NCBI RefSeq assembly: GCF_005503625.1
Contig: NZ_SCMX01000012.1
Coordinates: 1 to 64,000 of the forward strand
Reading direction: 5' to 3'
DNA length: 64,000 bases
From: Cupriavidus sp. 2SB
GTDB taxonomy: Bacteria; Pseudomonadota; Gammaproteobacteria; Burkholderiales; Burkholderiaceae
Below are positions 8,529 through 17,318 of this stretch, piece after piece. A program made the translations under genes and the position numbers. Under the pieces are notes generated by a model. The model saw nothing but the letters and a program-made list of their open reading frames with translations. It ran no database searches and was not told where the DNA came from. Position 1 is the first letter of the stretch; each line of letters opens with the position of its first letter.

Positions 8529-10076
8529 CTAGGTCGGGAGCGTCAGGGAGGCTTGATAGCCGCCGCCAAACGCGCCCTCGAAGTCATACTCATACAAGGT
8601 TGTTCGTCCCATACCCGGCTGACGCTGGCCCAGGAAGAACGTAAAGGCGTTGGGCGCCGCAATAAAAATATGCATTGGAGGTTTCACGTCCTTCCGCTCC
8701 ATATTGATGCGCTGAACCAAGGCTTCGGCGAGTTCGAAAGCGTGCCTGCCGCTTGCGACCGACTGCGCTCCCGATCCGCACGACGGTTTCGCGACTAATA
8801 GCTTGCTGACGCCAGGCAAGGCGGTGGCAATATAGCCGCGCACCGCGTCGGGAATATCGTGGGTGAGCGCAACAGCCACGGCCATCTCTCCTGACTCTGA
8901 CGTCAAGTCTTCCACTTCAAAGTTCCACGTCGGCCAGTCTGGATTGGTGAAAGTGTCCGTCGCGCTCCAGCTTTGCCGGTCGATCGTACGCTGCTCGATT
9001 TCCACGTGCCGTCCAGACTTGATGTTGACGACGGACCCAGCGGCAAACGCCAGCGTCAAGTGGGCGTCTAGCGCCAGGAGTAACGGTTGCGGTTCGCGCG
9101 CCGCGTCAATGAGAAAGCGCTTGAGCGCGGGGTACAGGTTGCCGGTCCAATCTTGCTGGTCGCGAATGGCCCGATCGTTGAAATACGGTATCAAGTCCAG
9201 GACGGTGCTGCATCGTTCCTCTAGTCGGTCGAACGCGTGCTCGAACGACTTGACACCCACTAGTGTCCTTGGAGAGTTCCTTTTCGCAAACAGATTCTCG
9301 CGCTGGCAGGCGTCCCGAAAGGTGTCCCGCGTGAACTCGAGGCGACCCTGGGCGAGCCATTGGAAGACGATGTCGTCATACCGGAAGCTACTCTCGTTCA
9401 GCGGTATGCGAAGCAGTCCCCGGTTCTCGAAGTGCATGTCCAACAGTTCGCGGAGGTCATCCAGCGATGTGGAGTCGGTGTCGAGCGAAAGCGTGCGGGC
9501 CAGTAGACGCAATTCGGCATCGTCGATGCCCAGATGTTCCCGCCACAGTTTCCGGATCCGGCCTGTCGCCGACGCATCGGTCTTCGTGCCAAACAACTGC
9601 TCCAGGCGAATGGCTTTGTGACGCTGATGGATAAGGGGTCGGAGCGGGTCGGTCTGCGCGATCCGCCAGTTGGTTAGCAATTTGAATCGGACCCCGATCC
9701 CGTCTTTCGCGTGGGCGTGCTGAGCATTTCGGGCCCGCTGAAGAAAGGAAAAACGATTGGCGTTGATCCACTCGGGATCTATGAGGTCGCTATGTCCGAA
9801 GTCGCTTACCGAAACGTGCCACTTGCATTGCGTGTACTCCCGCAGGATTGGTTTTCCTTCTGGGTCATTTGGTGCACGGCTGGGGTCATATTCCACCCAT
9901 ACGTCGTCGAAGCCTTTGGGACCGGATTCGAAACCCACGCGAATGACGGGGCTGTTAGGGTCAAGCAGGCAAACGGCCTTGCGCCAGAAAATCCGGGCCT
10001 GGAAGTTGTCGCCGTCCCGACGCACAGGCGCTTTAGTTATCGGCAGTCGATAGCTGACGCGCGGCGGGACATGCAT
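8529..10076 (-). CDS. SAVED-domain protein with N-terminal nuclease-like domain (Cap4-like)
   Basis: About 515 residues from ATG 10076. The N-terminal part has DGDNFQARIFWRKAVCLL, then KGFDDVWVEYDP and REYTQCKWHV. The spaced D and Q-x-K suit a PD-(D/E)xK nuclease of the DUF4297/Cap4 kind. The C-terminal 150 residues (WNFEVEDLTSESGEMAVAVA through MHIFIAAPNAFTFFLGQ to YEYDFEGAFGGGYQASL) match a SAVED domain, which binds cyclic oligonucleotides in CBASS anti-phage systems. The predicted role is a DNA-degrading effector switched on by a nucleotide second messenger. No CD-NTase gene is present nearby: upstream sequence is cut by an IS66 remnant, so the effector looks orphaned. The frame is open to 10262, but the first 60 codons overlap IS66 antisense sequence, so ATG 10076 or 10082 is preferred. 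Confidence 0.78.
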   Translation of the reverse strand: MHVPPRVSYRLPITKAPVRRDGDNFQARIFWRKAVCLLDPNSPVIRVGFESGPKGFDDVWVEYDPSRAPNDPEGKPILREYTQCKWHVSVSDFGHSDLIDPEWINANRFSFLQRARNAQHAHAKDGIGVRFKLLTNWRIAQTDPLRPLIHQRHKAIRLEQLFGTKTDASATGRIRKLWREHLGIDDAELRLLARTLSLDTDSTSLDDLRELLDMHFENRGLLRIPLNESSFRYDDIVFQWLAQGRLEFTRDTFRDACQRENLFAKRNSPRTLVGVKSFEHAFDRLEERCSTVLDLIPYFNDRAIRDQQDWTGNLYPALKRFLIDAAREPQPLLLALDAHLTLAFAAGSVVNIKSGRHVEIEQRTIDRQSWSATDTFTNPDWPTWNFEVEDLTSESGEMAVAVALTHDIPDAVRGYIATALPGVSKLLVAKPSCGSGAQSVASGRHAFELAEALVQRINMERKDVKPPMHIFIAAPNAFTFFLGQRQPGMGRTTLYEYDFEGAFGGGYQASLTLPT

Positions 10077-10173
10077 CCGCATCGATGCCGTAGCCCAGCA
10101 AATGCAGGGCCGCGGCATGGATCGACGCGTGTTCGTTCGATATAGCTCCCGCGAAGCTTCCATAATTGCGAAC
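10033..10173 (-). pseudogene. Possible 3' fragment of the gene upstream of the SAVED effector
   Basis: A second minus-strand frame reads SNEHASIHAAALHLLGYGID, then DADACPAARQ, and stops at 10035-10033. It overlaps the start of the SAVED gene by about 40 bases. Its composition is protein-like and the overlap resembles translational coupling of neighbouring operon genes. There is no start codon, and a stop at 10176-10174 closes the frame on the IS66 side. It may be the tail of the missing partner gene, conceivably the nucleotidyltransferase, but no family was recognised. It could also be chance. Confidence 0.3.
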
Positions 10174-10182
10174 TTACGATAA

Positions 10183-10214
10183 TTTCGATTATGGAAGGGC
10201 TTCCATAATCGAAA
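10183..10214. repeat. Perfect 15-bp inverted repeat
   Basis: TTTCGATTATGGAAG, a GG spacer, then CTTCCATAATCGAAA: a perfect 15-base inverted repeat at 10183-10197 and 10200-10214. A third copy of the half-site CTTCCATAAT lies at 10159-10168. It sits exactly at the junction between the defence-like genes and the IS66 remnant. It could be an operator array of the former upstream gene or a rearrangement product. No T-tract follows, so it is not a normal terminator. Confidence 0.6.
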
Positions 10215-10470
10215 GGCATGGCTCTTCGCAGACACCGTGGCCGGCGCCAAGGCAAGCGCCATGATCTATAGCCTGATGCTGACGTGCCGGGCCTGTGACG
10301 TCGAGCCATATGCCTATCTGCTCCACGTGCTCACAGAGTTGCCACAGCGAACGCCAGACGCCGACATCAGCGACCTGTTGCCGTTCAGCTTCGCCCCGCC
10401 GAAAGCCGCCCCGCCGCATCCTGCCTGAATACGCTCGTCGCACTCAAGGTGTGCCGAAACTGGCGCTTAC
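10209..10470 (+). mobile_element. IS66-family element, 3' remnant (TnpC C-terminus and right end)
   Basis: The plus-strand frame from about 10209 reads KAWLFADTVAGAKASAMIYS, then ACDVEPYAYL and LTELPQR, ending at 10428. This is the C-terminus of IS66 TnpC transposase. The element end appears to be at 10470, where the sequence finishes GCGCTTAC (reverse complement GTAAGCGC, the typical IS66 terminus). The rest of the element is gone. Immediately beyond 10470 the ISKra4 transposase reading resumes, so the IS66 inserted into that gene; GATGGGCA at 10471-10478 is the candidate 8-bp target duplication. Confidence 0.75.
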
Positions 10471-11670
10471 GATGGGCAAGCCCTTTCGATGCCGGGCGCC
10501 ATAGTTGACCAACGTAGACGCGTTGCTCCGCAGGTACCCGCAGACCTTATCTAGATTCCACCACAGCGTACTGAATTCATACCCCGCTCTGGTCAGGAGC
10601 TGCGCGTCCAATGCCTTGATGCGCTCCAACGCTTTGCGGCCCTTGCCATGCCACGCGAGCCACTTGGCGTGCGTGATTTCGGTCTCTATCGACTCTCGTT
10701 CCAGTGAATCGATAACCTTACTGCCGAACACGGAACGCTGCGCCGCTTTGAACTTCATAGCGATGTGGAACCAATCGAGAATCCTGCCGCGTGCGAGCTG
10801 ACTGCCCCGGATGGTCTTCTCAAATTCACCGGCGTCGTCGCTGATCACGGTAACGCGCTCGTCGGTCGCCACACCGTTTCGAGTGAGAAATTGATCCAGC
10901 CGCGCTACTGCCGAGGTAACTTCCCGGTGCACATAGGCATAGAACTTTGGCGGCCTGTCGGTGAACGTCGCTCGTCCAGCGATGAGGTTGACATGTCGGC
11001 CAAGGCCCCTCACCGAGTCGCAATGCCGCAACCACGCCGAGTCAACGCTCACGGTCGCGACATGGCTGGATTCGCGAACCTGGACGCCTCCGTCGAAAGG
11101 GGGCAGCTTCGCAATATCACGCTCGATGTCAGCGTCGAGTTGCTTTCCGATAGCACGAATCCGATTTCGAGTGCCGCTGAACGAAATGCCCTTGTCCAGA
11201 GGCAGTATTTCCTTCAGCATCGCCGTGGCCTGCCGATATGGCAGATGGCTTGCCCACTTCGCCTGGAGGTATTCCAGCTCTGGCGTGGCGCGATTAGTCA
11301 GCGCTTTAGACAAGGGATGGATCACGGATCGTGGCGTCGGCACAGTCCGTTGGCAAGCACACGACCACAGCCTCGGACTGTTCACCATCACCTTGCCATA
11401 CACCGTGCGCACCACCGTCGAGCGCTGGTCCTTGTGGCTCAAAGCCGCCCCGCAACTCCTGCAATGAGTCTGGCCCGAAAGCCATCCCGCGACTTGTTTC
11501 GAAACCAGCTCGGTCTGAACCTTGGCCAACAGCGAGCGGCCCTCCGCGAGGGTCAGGCCCAGATCCGCAAGACTACCGTCACGGCGCTCGATCACTGCCA
11601 AAACGCCCTCACCGGCATGGCCAATATCGCTGCCCTCGTCCGCCAACCTGGCTTCGATGATCAACCGCAT
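10444..11670 (-). pseudogene. ISKra4-family transposase, truncated by IS66
   Basis: About 400 codons of an ISKra4-family transposase. Hallmarks are a zinc-finger-like THCRSCGAALSHKD near residue 90 and the core segments TVSVDSAWLRHCDSVRGLG, ERVTVISDDAGEF and ILDWFHIAMKFKAAQRSVFG. The C-terminus normally continues some 60 residues past NYGARHRKGLPI; here it ends in a few codons read from the inserted IS66 end (SASFGTP, stop 10444). The transposase is therefore probably inactive. The start at 11670 has no obvious strong ribosome site. Confidence 0.8.
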
Positions 11671-11992
11671 GGCTTGCTCCCACCGTTGCGATACCGATCA
11701 GCCTAGTTCACATACAACCGGCGCGGTGCCTAAGCGGCACTTTCTTGGTGTCCTCCCCAACCTTTGCACGCTCTCCAACGGATAGCGAGAAGATGTTGTT
11801 CGAGCGTGAGAAACGCAAATACAATGCGATGCATAGGCCAGTCTGTTCTGGTTGTCGTGTGGCGCCTGGAAAACATCGCACGATATCAGAGCAGTACTGG
11901 CCTTCCTTATGTCCGTTGCGTCTCGCGCTGATTGCGGAGATGTTCAGAAAATCGCCCCAGCCGTTCGCGGGATAAACGGCCCTCCCCAAACC
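11671..11992. other. Intergenic remnant DNA between IS fragments
   Basis: No gene is recognised. This short stretch lies upstream of the ISKra4 transposase and probably contains that element's terminal region. Overlapping short frames have no recognisable family. Confidence 0.35.
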
Positions 11993-12140
11993 TCAGATTG
12001 CGCGGGACGTAACAACCCGCAGCCGCAGAAGCTCGATATTGGCGCGGCCATACATTTGGCGCTTGAGGAGCTTGAGCCTGTTGACATGACCCTCCGTCTG
12101 GCCATTGCTCCATTGCAGCCTGACACGCGCGGTGGAGCCT
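11993..12140 (-). pseudogene. ISL3-family transposase C-terminal fragment
   Basis: The minus-strand frame reads VRLQWSNGQTEGHVNRLKLL then KRQMYGRANIELLRLRV, ending TGA at 11995-11993. The NGQTEG-x-x-NRLKxxKRQMYGRA signature is the conserved C-terminus of ISL3 transposases. Only about 45 codons remain, abutting the end of the hydroxylase gene at 12158. Confidence 0.75.
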
Positions 12141-12157
12141 GCATGCCCCCATGCCCT

Positions 12158-13303
12158 TCATGTCGCCTGTTTGGAAGCACAATCCGTTTCTGCCGCGGGA
12201 AGAACACTCTCGGAGACGCTGCGCAGCTTGTGAAGCAAGGCAACAGAGTCGCGCTCAATTCGCTTACGCAAAACCAGCCGATCAGCCATGCGGGCCACCA
12301 CACTGGAAAACCGATACTCCAGCGTCCGCACGAAGCGCGTGCCAGTGGCTGTGCCGATGCACTCATACGTGACGAACATCTCAAGACCCCGGTTGCCACG
12401 GGCCCGGGTTCGCCAGAGCCGATCCGGAAGACTTTCCACGACTTCCCACTGCAACTTGCCTGCACGGCCGCCGACGTACGCAAAGTGGCTCCCAACCGGC
12501 AGCGACCCTCCCTGCCCGGTGATCGCTACGTGGTAAGGATGCCACTCGTGCCAACGAAGCGGAGTACTCACGTAGGCCAGTACCTGGCTTGGCGTCCGGG
12601 CGATATCAATGGAATGCTGCATCTTGACGGTGGGGACCAGGCTCTCGCTTGCTTCTTCGGGCTCCCAATGAAGGGTTCCATAGATCCAGTCCCACAGTGG
12701 AAACACTACGGCGAAGTTCTTGGTCTGCATCAGGTCACGGCGGTGATGCAACTCATGCAACCGCCGCATGTGGCGAATCCACGGCAGGCGACAGATCGGA
12801 TTCTGCGGCGGGAGGTGCTCGCAGGCATGAAAGATCTCGTAGCTGAGATAGCCGCCCAGTAGCGTGGCGGCAAACAGCGCAGCGACGTTCGCATTGACCA
12901 GGCCGATGATCGACCAAGCGAGCAGCGCGCCAATGCTGTAGACAACGATCAGCCATGCCGGGAACAGAATCACCCGCCAGTCCTTGGCGAACTCGTAGCG
13001 CATCTGGTCATCTGCGAAAAAACTATGATGGTCGCCCGTGTGGCGCTGGTAGAACGCCTTCGCGAATCGCTTCTTGTTGTGCCCGAGACCCTTATGGGTG
13101 CGGTACTCGCCACTGCTGTAGAAAATTAAGGTGGCCGGCACAGTTAGCCACTCCACCGCGCTGACGTGGTCCAACTTGTTCAGCAAGAAGAGGATCAAGG
13201 TCACGCCGAAAACAAGAACGAAGCCAGCATGCAGCCAGGGGTTGTAGTAAGGCGAAATGTTCGCCCGGTATTTCTTCCGGAAGGTTTGGGTATCAAAAGA
13301 CAT
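12158..13303 (-). CDS. Membrane fatty-acid hydroxylase fused to a SRPBCC domain
   Basis: A 381-residue protein. Residues 1-210 form a membrane di-iron hydroxylase of the fatty-acid hydroxylase/sterol desaturase superfamily. Hydrophobic segments lie near 25-45 and 115-150, and histidine boxes are HKGLGH, HTGDHH, HACEH and HELHH. Residues 220-365 read as a SRPBCC/START-like ligand-binding domain (IDIARTPSQVLAYVSTPLRW, GGRAGKLQWEVVESLP). The fusion suggests an enzyme that holds a lipid-like or aromatic substrate next to a membrane oxidase. Divergent from the LysR gene at 13469, which probably controls it. Substrate unknown. Confidence 0.8.
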   Translation of the reverse strand: MSFDTQTFRKKYRANISPYYNPWLHAGFVLVFGVTLILFLLNKLDHVSAVEWLTVPATLIFYSSGEYRTHKGLGHNKKRFAKAFYQRHTGDHHSFFADDQMRYEFAKDWRVILFPAWLIVVYSIGALLAWSIIGLVNANVAALFAATLLGGYLSYEIFHACEHLPPQNPICRLPWIRHMRRLHELHHRRDLMQTKNFAVVFPLWDWIYGTLHWEPEEASESLVPTVKMQHSIDIARTPSQVLAYVSTPLRWHEWHPYHVAITGQGGSLPVGSHFAYVGGRAGKLQWEVVESLPDRLWRTRARGNRGLEMFVTYECIGTATGTRFVRTLEYRFSSVVARMADRLVLRKRIERDSVALLHKLRSVSESVLPAAETDCASKQAT

Positions 13304-13468
13304 GATCGGCTCTCAAAGACTGTTGCGCTGTCGGGCTCGCGATACGTGGCCAGTTCCGCCAAGCCCCCGCGGACCTTTCTGACGTCTGGCGCCAGTAGGT
13401 CGCTTGGTGTTGTAGTCTATTGGTGCGATCATTTTCATTCCAATGGATATTGATGATGAGAATTATTG

Positions 13469-14383
13469 ATGAATCAGAATTTGCAGCAGATTGATCTCAA
13501 TCTCCTCTTCGTGTTCGACATGCTGATGCAGGAGCGCAACCTGTCACGCGCGGCCGAGCGACTGCACAAGAGCCAGCCGGCGGTGAGCAATGCGCTCAGT
13601 CGTCTGCGCGAGCAACTGGGGCAACCTCTTTTCCGCCGTACCGCTAAGGGACTCGAGCCCACTGCCGGGGCGATGACGCTGCACGTGCCGGTACGGCAAG
13701 CCCTGCGCTTGCTGCAGGCAGGGCTTGCCGTTCAAGAGAGTTTTCAGCCGGACACGGAGCGAACCTTCCGACTGTCGATGAATGACTATGGGCAGCTACG
13801 GCTGTTACCGAGCCTGATGACCCGGCTGATGGCGCTGGCGCCGCAGGTGAAGCTGCAGGTACTGTCGGACGAAGGTGCCCTGATCCCGCAGCGACTGGCC
13901 AGCGGAGATCTGGACTTGGCGATTGATTACCTGTACTTCGACGACGCCGATTTGCTCTACCAACCGATTCACGAAGAGCGCCTCGCAGTTATCGGCCGAC
14001 CGGGCCACCCTGCATTCAGGGAAGGCCTCGACAAGACGGCGTATCTGGCCGCACAGCACGTCTCGCTCTTGCCGCGAGCCGGCCGCGGCAGTCCGCTCGA
14101 GATCGTCCTGGGCTCGGCCAAAGTGCAGCGCCATGTGCAGTTGCAAGTTCCGCACTACCTGACCATTCCAGCCATCGTCGCCAGCACCGATTTGCTGGGT
14201 ACCGTGCCCTGGCACTTGGCCAGGCATTTCGTGCACAACTATGGCTTGCAGCTCGCGGAGCTTCCTTTCGAAACGCCTGCGGTGCAGGTCAGCTTGATAT
14301 GGCACCGTCAACAACAACACATGTCTGGTCTGCAATGGCTGAAGGAGCAAATTGCGCAAGTTGCACAGACCGAATCGAGCTGA
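13469..14383 (+). CDS. LysR-family regulator (NodD/SyrM-like)
   Basis: A 304-residue LysR protein with N-terminal HTH (IDLNLLFVFDMLMQERNLSR then HKSQPAVSNALSRLREQLG) and a substrate-binding domain (RTFRLSMNDYGQLRLLP, LASGDLDLAIDYLYF). The length and the DLNLLxVFD opening fit the NodD/LeuO-like group that often controls divergent genes. ATG 13469 is used; a TTG just before it is a less likely start. It faces the hydroxylase-SRPBCC gene across a 165-bp gap that should hold its operator. Confidence 0.87.
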   Translation: MNQNLQQIDLNLLFVFDMLMQERNLSRAAERLHKSQPAVSNALSRLREQLGQPLFRRTAKGLEPTAGAMTLHVPVRQALRLLQAGLAVQESFQPDTERTFRLSMNDYGQLRLLPSLMTRLMALAPQVKLQVLSDEGALIPQRLASGDLDLAIDYLYFDDADLLYQPIHEERLAVIGRPGHPAFREGLDKTAYLAAQHVSLLPRAGRGSPLEIVLGSAKVQRHVQLQVPHYLTIPAIVASTDLLGTVPWHLARHFVHNYGLQLAELPFETPAVQVSLIWHRQQQHMSGLQWLKEQIAQVAQTESS

Positions 14384-14969
14384 TGTGGCGGGCCTCATTG
14401 GGCTGCCTGCGCGATGGATCTTTGAATCCATAGTGGCGCTGCCTGCGCTGTGTCGGGAAATCGGGCGGCGCGTTCGAGCCCTGCAGCCGCACCAATAAAA
14501 TCAAGGGTTTACAGGGGTTTTCCTGTAAACCCTTGTGCATTTTGCGGTCTATGTAACCGCCATGTAACCCGATTGGATCGCCGCGATCCATCTGGAACCA
14601 TGTCCTGCCTGCGCCTACAGTTGCTTCGTGCCCCATTTGCTCGTGTGGCACATAGGTCTCGCGCGATAAAATCCTACCCACTGCATCAAAGGGGACCGGG
14701 GTCGTGTCACAAGCAACAACGCCACAAGAATGCGTCGCTGCCGCAAGGCAGCTTTATGCCGTTTTGAAAGGGCATCTCGATCGTCCAACTTGCACCAGCA
14801 GGATGTGCGGAATTCCCTCGTGAGGCGATGGGCCTCGATGGAAGACCGTTCAACGTCATCGACCGTCAGACCAAGGCTCGCGAAATCATGCGGCTATGGG
14901 AAGCCTTGGGACGATCAGGACAGTAATGCATGATGGCAAGGTGTTGCACTTTTGATTTGAGGCCGCCAT
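14384..14969. other. Intergenic region with hairpin and unassigned coding fragments
   Basis: About 590 bases between the LysR gene and lacI copy 1. It holds the strong hairpin at 14502-14535. It also holds a protein-like plus-strand frame at 14768-14926 (ending RQTKAREIMRLWEALGRSGQ) without start codon and with a stop just before it, probably the 3' fragment of a lost gene. No family was recognised for the fragment. Confidence 0.45.
14502..14535. repeat. Perfect 14-bp inverted repeat, att-like hairpin
   Basis: CAAGGGTTTACAGG, loop GGTTTT, CCTGTAAACCCTTG. It is preceded by GTTCGAGCCCTGCAGCCGC and ACCAATAAAATCAAGG, which resembles a tRNA 3' end followed by the sequence often found at integrase attachment sites in this order of bacteria. 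It is followed by two ATGTAACC direct repeats (14550-14568). The hairpin is certain; an attachment site is inference. It has no T-tract and is therefore a poor terminator. Confidence 0.5.
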
Positions 14970-15992
14970 TTATTGTCGAGGTGGCGCAGTACTTTCGCGA
15001 ATTACTAGGTCAGGCTCGAACTCGGTCTGGATGTTTTTGGCTCCTCCTTCGATCTGCTCAATCAAGTTGCGCGAAGTAAGCTCGCCAATCAGAACGGGAT
15101 TCGAGTGCACTGTCGTTAGCGCGGGTGTTACCAGTTCCGCCATCTGCCAGTCGCCGAAGCCTGTGACAGAGATGTCGCTCGGAACCGAAAGTCCCAATGT
15201 GCGGCACTCCGCGATCGCCGCCACAGCAATGAAGTCATTGATGCATATCAGGGCGGTCGGCTGTTCCCGATGCAACAGCAAGTCCTTGCGCTGCAGGCAG
15301 ACGCGCACCGCTTGTCGCACAGCAGATGCATCGTAAGGGGTCGGAAAAATGCGGTTATCGGGTAAGGAAATGTCGTTCTCGCTGAGGACGTCTCGGATCC
15401 CCAGAAGCCGTTGAGACGATAGAAACTGAGTTTCGAGAGGACCTGGGAGCACTGCAAACTGCCGGTGTCCTTGTTTGACTAAGTAGGTGGTTAGCCTGCG
15501 CATAGCCAAGCGGTTGTCATACCCCACCGTCGGATGCATCCCTTCGCGGTCCACGGCCCACATTAGTACATACGGGATAGCGTGCTTGTGTATCAGCGAG
15601 AAGACTTCGGGATGATGTTGTGAACCGATTATTGCGATCCCGTCCACTCTACGCTCCAATAGGGCGCGGGCGCAGCGCAATTCGGTCTCACTGTCGTCCC
15701 GATGGCAAGTCAACAGAACGGTATATCCAAGCCGGTCGAGCTGGGCCTCCAAGGTATCTACTGCTTTGGCGTAAAGTTCATTCATCAGTGTCGGCGCAAT
15801 TATGCCCACCGATCGCGTGCGCCCCTGACGTAGTTCGCGAGCCGCCGAGAAGGGAACGTAGTTGAGGCTTGCAATAGCGTTCTGCACTCGCTCCAGCGTG
15901 TCAGGTCGCAGCCTATCCGGCGATGTCAGTGCACGGGAGACTGTTGCCGAGGAAACGCCGGCGAGGAGGGCGACTTGCTTGACATTCACCAT
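14970..15992 (-). CDS. LacI-family regulator, copy 1
   Basis: A 340-residue LacI/GalR protein. The HTH is KQVALLAGVSSATVSRALTS at residues 4-23, followed by the hinge helix (IASLNYVPFSAARELRQGRT) and a PBP1-type effector domain (SVGIIAPTLMNELYAKAVD, ALICINDFIAVAAIAE, PSDISVTGFGD). It is about 90 percent identical by eye to the protein at 33812-34831, with an identical recognition helix, so both should bind the same operators. It lies downstream of a truncated Bug gene exactly as copy 2 lies downstream of an intact one, so the pair lacI-bug moved as a unit. Confidence 0.9.
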   Translation of the reverse strand: MVNVKQVALLAGVSSATVSRALTSPDRLRPDTLERVQNAIASLNYVPFSAARELRQGRTRSVGIIAPTLMNELYAKAVDTLEAQLDRLGYTVLLTCHRDDSETELRCARALLERRVDGIAIIGSQHHPEVFSLIHKHAIPYVLMWAVDREGMHPTVGYDNRLAMRRLTTYLVKQGHRQFAVLPGPLETQFLSSQRLLGIRDVLSENDISLPDNRIFPTPYDASAVRQAVRVCLQRKDLLLHREQPTALICINDFIAVAAIAECRTLGLSVPSDISVTGFGDWQMAELVTPALTTVHSNPVLIGELTSRNLIEQIEGGAKNIQTEFEPDLVIRESTAPPRQ

Positions 15993-16116
15993 ATCGGGTC
16001 AGATGTTATCTTCAGCCGGAATGACGGCCGTCTGCCATCCATTGTAACGATTGGTAGTCGAAAGCAGTTCCCGTCGTTGGAGGGTTCCCGAAGACGGATC
16101 GACATCCCTGGTGAGG

Positions 16117-16735
16117 CTAGTCGAGCCGGACCTTTGCTGAATCTGCCACTCGCTTCCACTTCGAAACTTCGGCGCGAAGCAACGCATTGAACGCCTCAGG
16201 CGTGCCGCCTGCGATCTGCGCTCCTTGAGCCATCAGCTTGTCGCGGACCTCCGGATCCTGAAGGGCTTTGTTGAACTCGCTGTTCATCTTAGCAATGATG
16301 GCCTGTGATGTCCCGCTCGGGACCATGAACCCGCCCCAGGAAACGGCTTCGTAGCCGTTTATCCCGAGTGCTTCATCTACCGTGGGCACATCGGGCAGTG
16401 ACGGTAATCGAGTCTTGCTCGTGACCGCGAGCGCCCTGAGCTTTCCACTCTTGACTTGCGGCATTCCCGCGAGCGAGGTGGGAAGGGCAACATTGATCTG
16501 CTGACCGAGCACGTCTGTGAGCGAAGGCGCGTCTCCCTTATAGGGAACGTGGTTCATCTTGACGCCAGCCATGGTACTAAGGAGTTCCCCGGCCAGATGG
16601 CTGCCCGAACCATTGCCGGCGCATCCAAAGGTGATCTGCCCTGGCCTAGCCTTTGCCATCGAGACTAGTTGGCGCAGGTCCTTTATTGGCGAATTTGCTG
16701 CTGTGACGATAATGAGCGGCACCGTTGTCACTAAG
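16117..16735 (-). pseudogene. Bug-type solute-binding protein, 5'-truncated copy
   Basis: The last 205 or so codons of a tripartite tricarboxylate transporter receptor (Bug family), closely matching the intact gene at 34961-35947 (PLIIVTAANSPIKDLRQLV, MAGVKMNHVPYKGDAPSLTD, QAIIAKMNSEFNKALQDPEV). Similarity to that copy stops abruptly at about 16735, where foreign sequence leading into the broken IS5-like element begins. Signal peptide and N-lobe are missing, so no functional binding protein can be made. Confidence 0.85.
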
Positions 16736-16870
16736 GAATTGCTGATCAATGAGGTTTGCGCTTGATGTTGCACAAGCCAAGGACTTCAGCTTTCGCAATC
16801 CGGGAGAGATGGGCCGATTCAAGCCGTCTTTCTCGCGTTTCGCACCTTTCCTGGTCGCGCTTTTGCGCGC

Positions 16871-17318
16871 TCAGGACGGATTGCTCCCCTCTAAGGACAA
16901 CAACAGCCTCCTGGCGAACACCAGATTCGCCAAACCAAACAGGCTGAACAACTGCGCCGTGTTCTTGAACAGGCCCTTGTAGCGAACCTTGCGATGACCA
17001 AACAGATTCTTGATAACGTGGAACGGATGCTCAACCCGCGACCGAATCTGTGCCTTGACCCGCTCGACGGCGATCAGCAAGTCCTTGACGGCTCCGTCAC
17101 ACATCGCCTTGATCTTGCCGCGCTTGACGGCCACCTGCCACTTCACGGTCTTGCCTTGCATCTCCTCGCGCTTGTCCACGCCCGTGTAGCCCGCGTCGCC
17201 AAACGCATGCTCCTCGTGGCCATGCAGCAAGGCATGGGCCTGCGACACGTCCGACTCTTGGCCGCTGTGCCCACCACGCTATGCACCAGCCCAGAGGCCG
17301 CATCCACGCCGACGTCGG
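16871..17318 (-). pseudogene. IS5-family transposase, C-terminal half with frameshift
   Basis: The segment GVDAASGLVHSVVGTAA is followed, in another frame, by SQAHALLHGHEEHAFGDAGY, then RVEHPFHVIKNLFGHRKVRY and LFKNTAQLFSLFGLANLVFA, ending at 16871. This is the DDE region and C-terminus of an IS5-type transposase, with a frameshift near 17265. The matching N-terminal half lies at 18031-18390 and is separated from it by a group II intron fragment. Confidence 0.8.

Noticed and set aside
11852-12862. 336-codon plus-strand open frame
   Set aside because: Antisense to the hydroxylase-SRPBCC gene, which has family motifs; the plus translation has none.
14461-14495. Possible tRNA gene 3' end (TTCGAGCC...ACCA)
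   Set aside because: T-stem does not pair and the CCA spacing is off by one; no D- or anticodon arm upstream. Kept only as an att-like hint.
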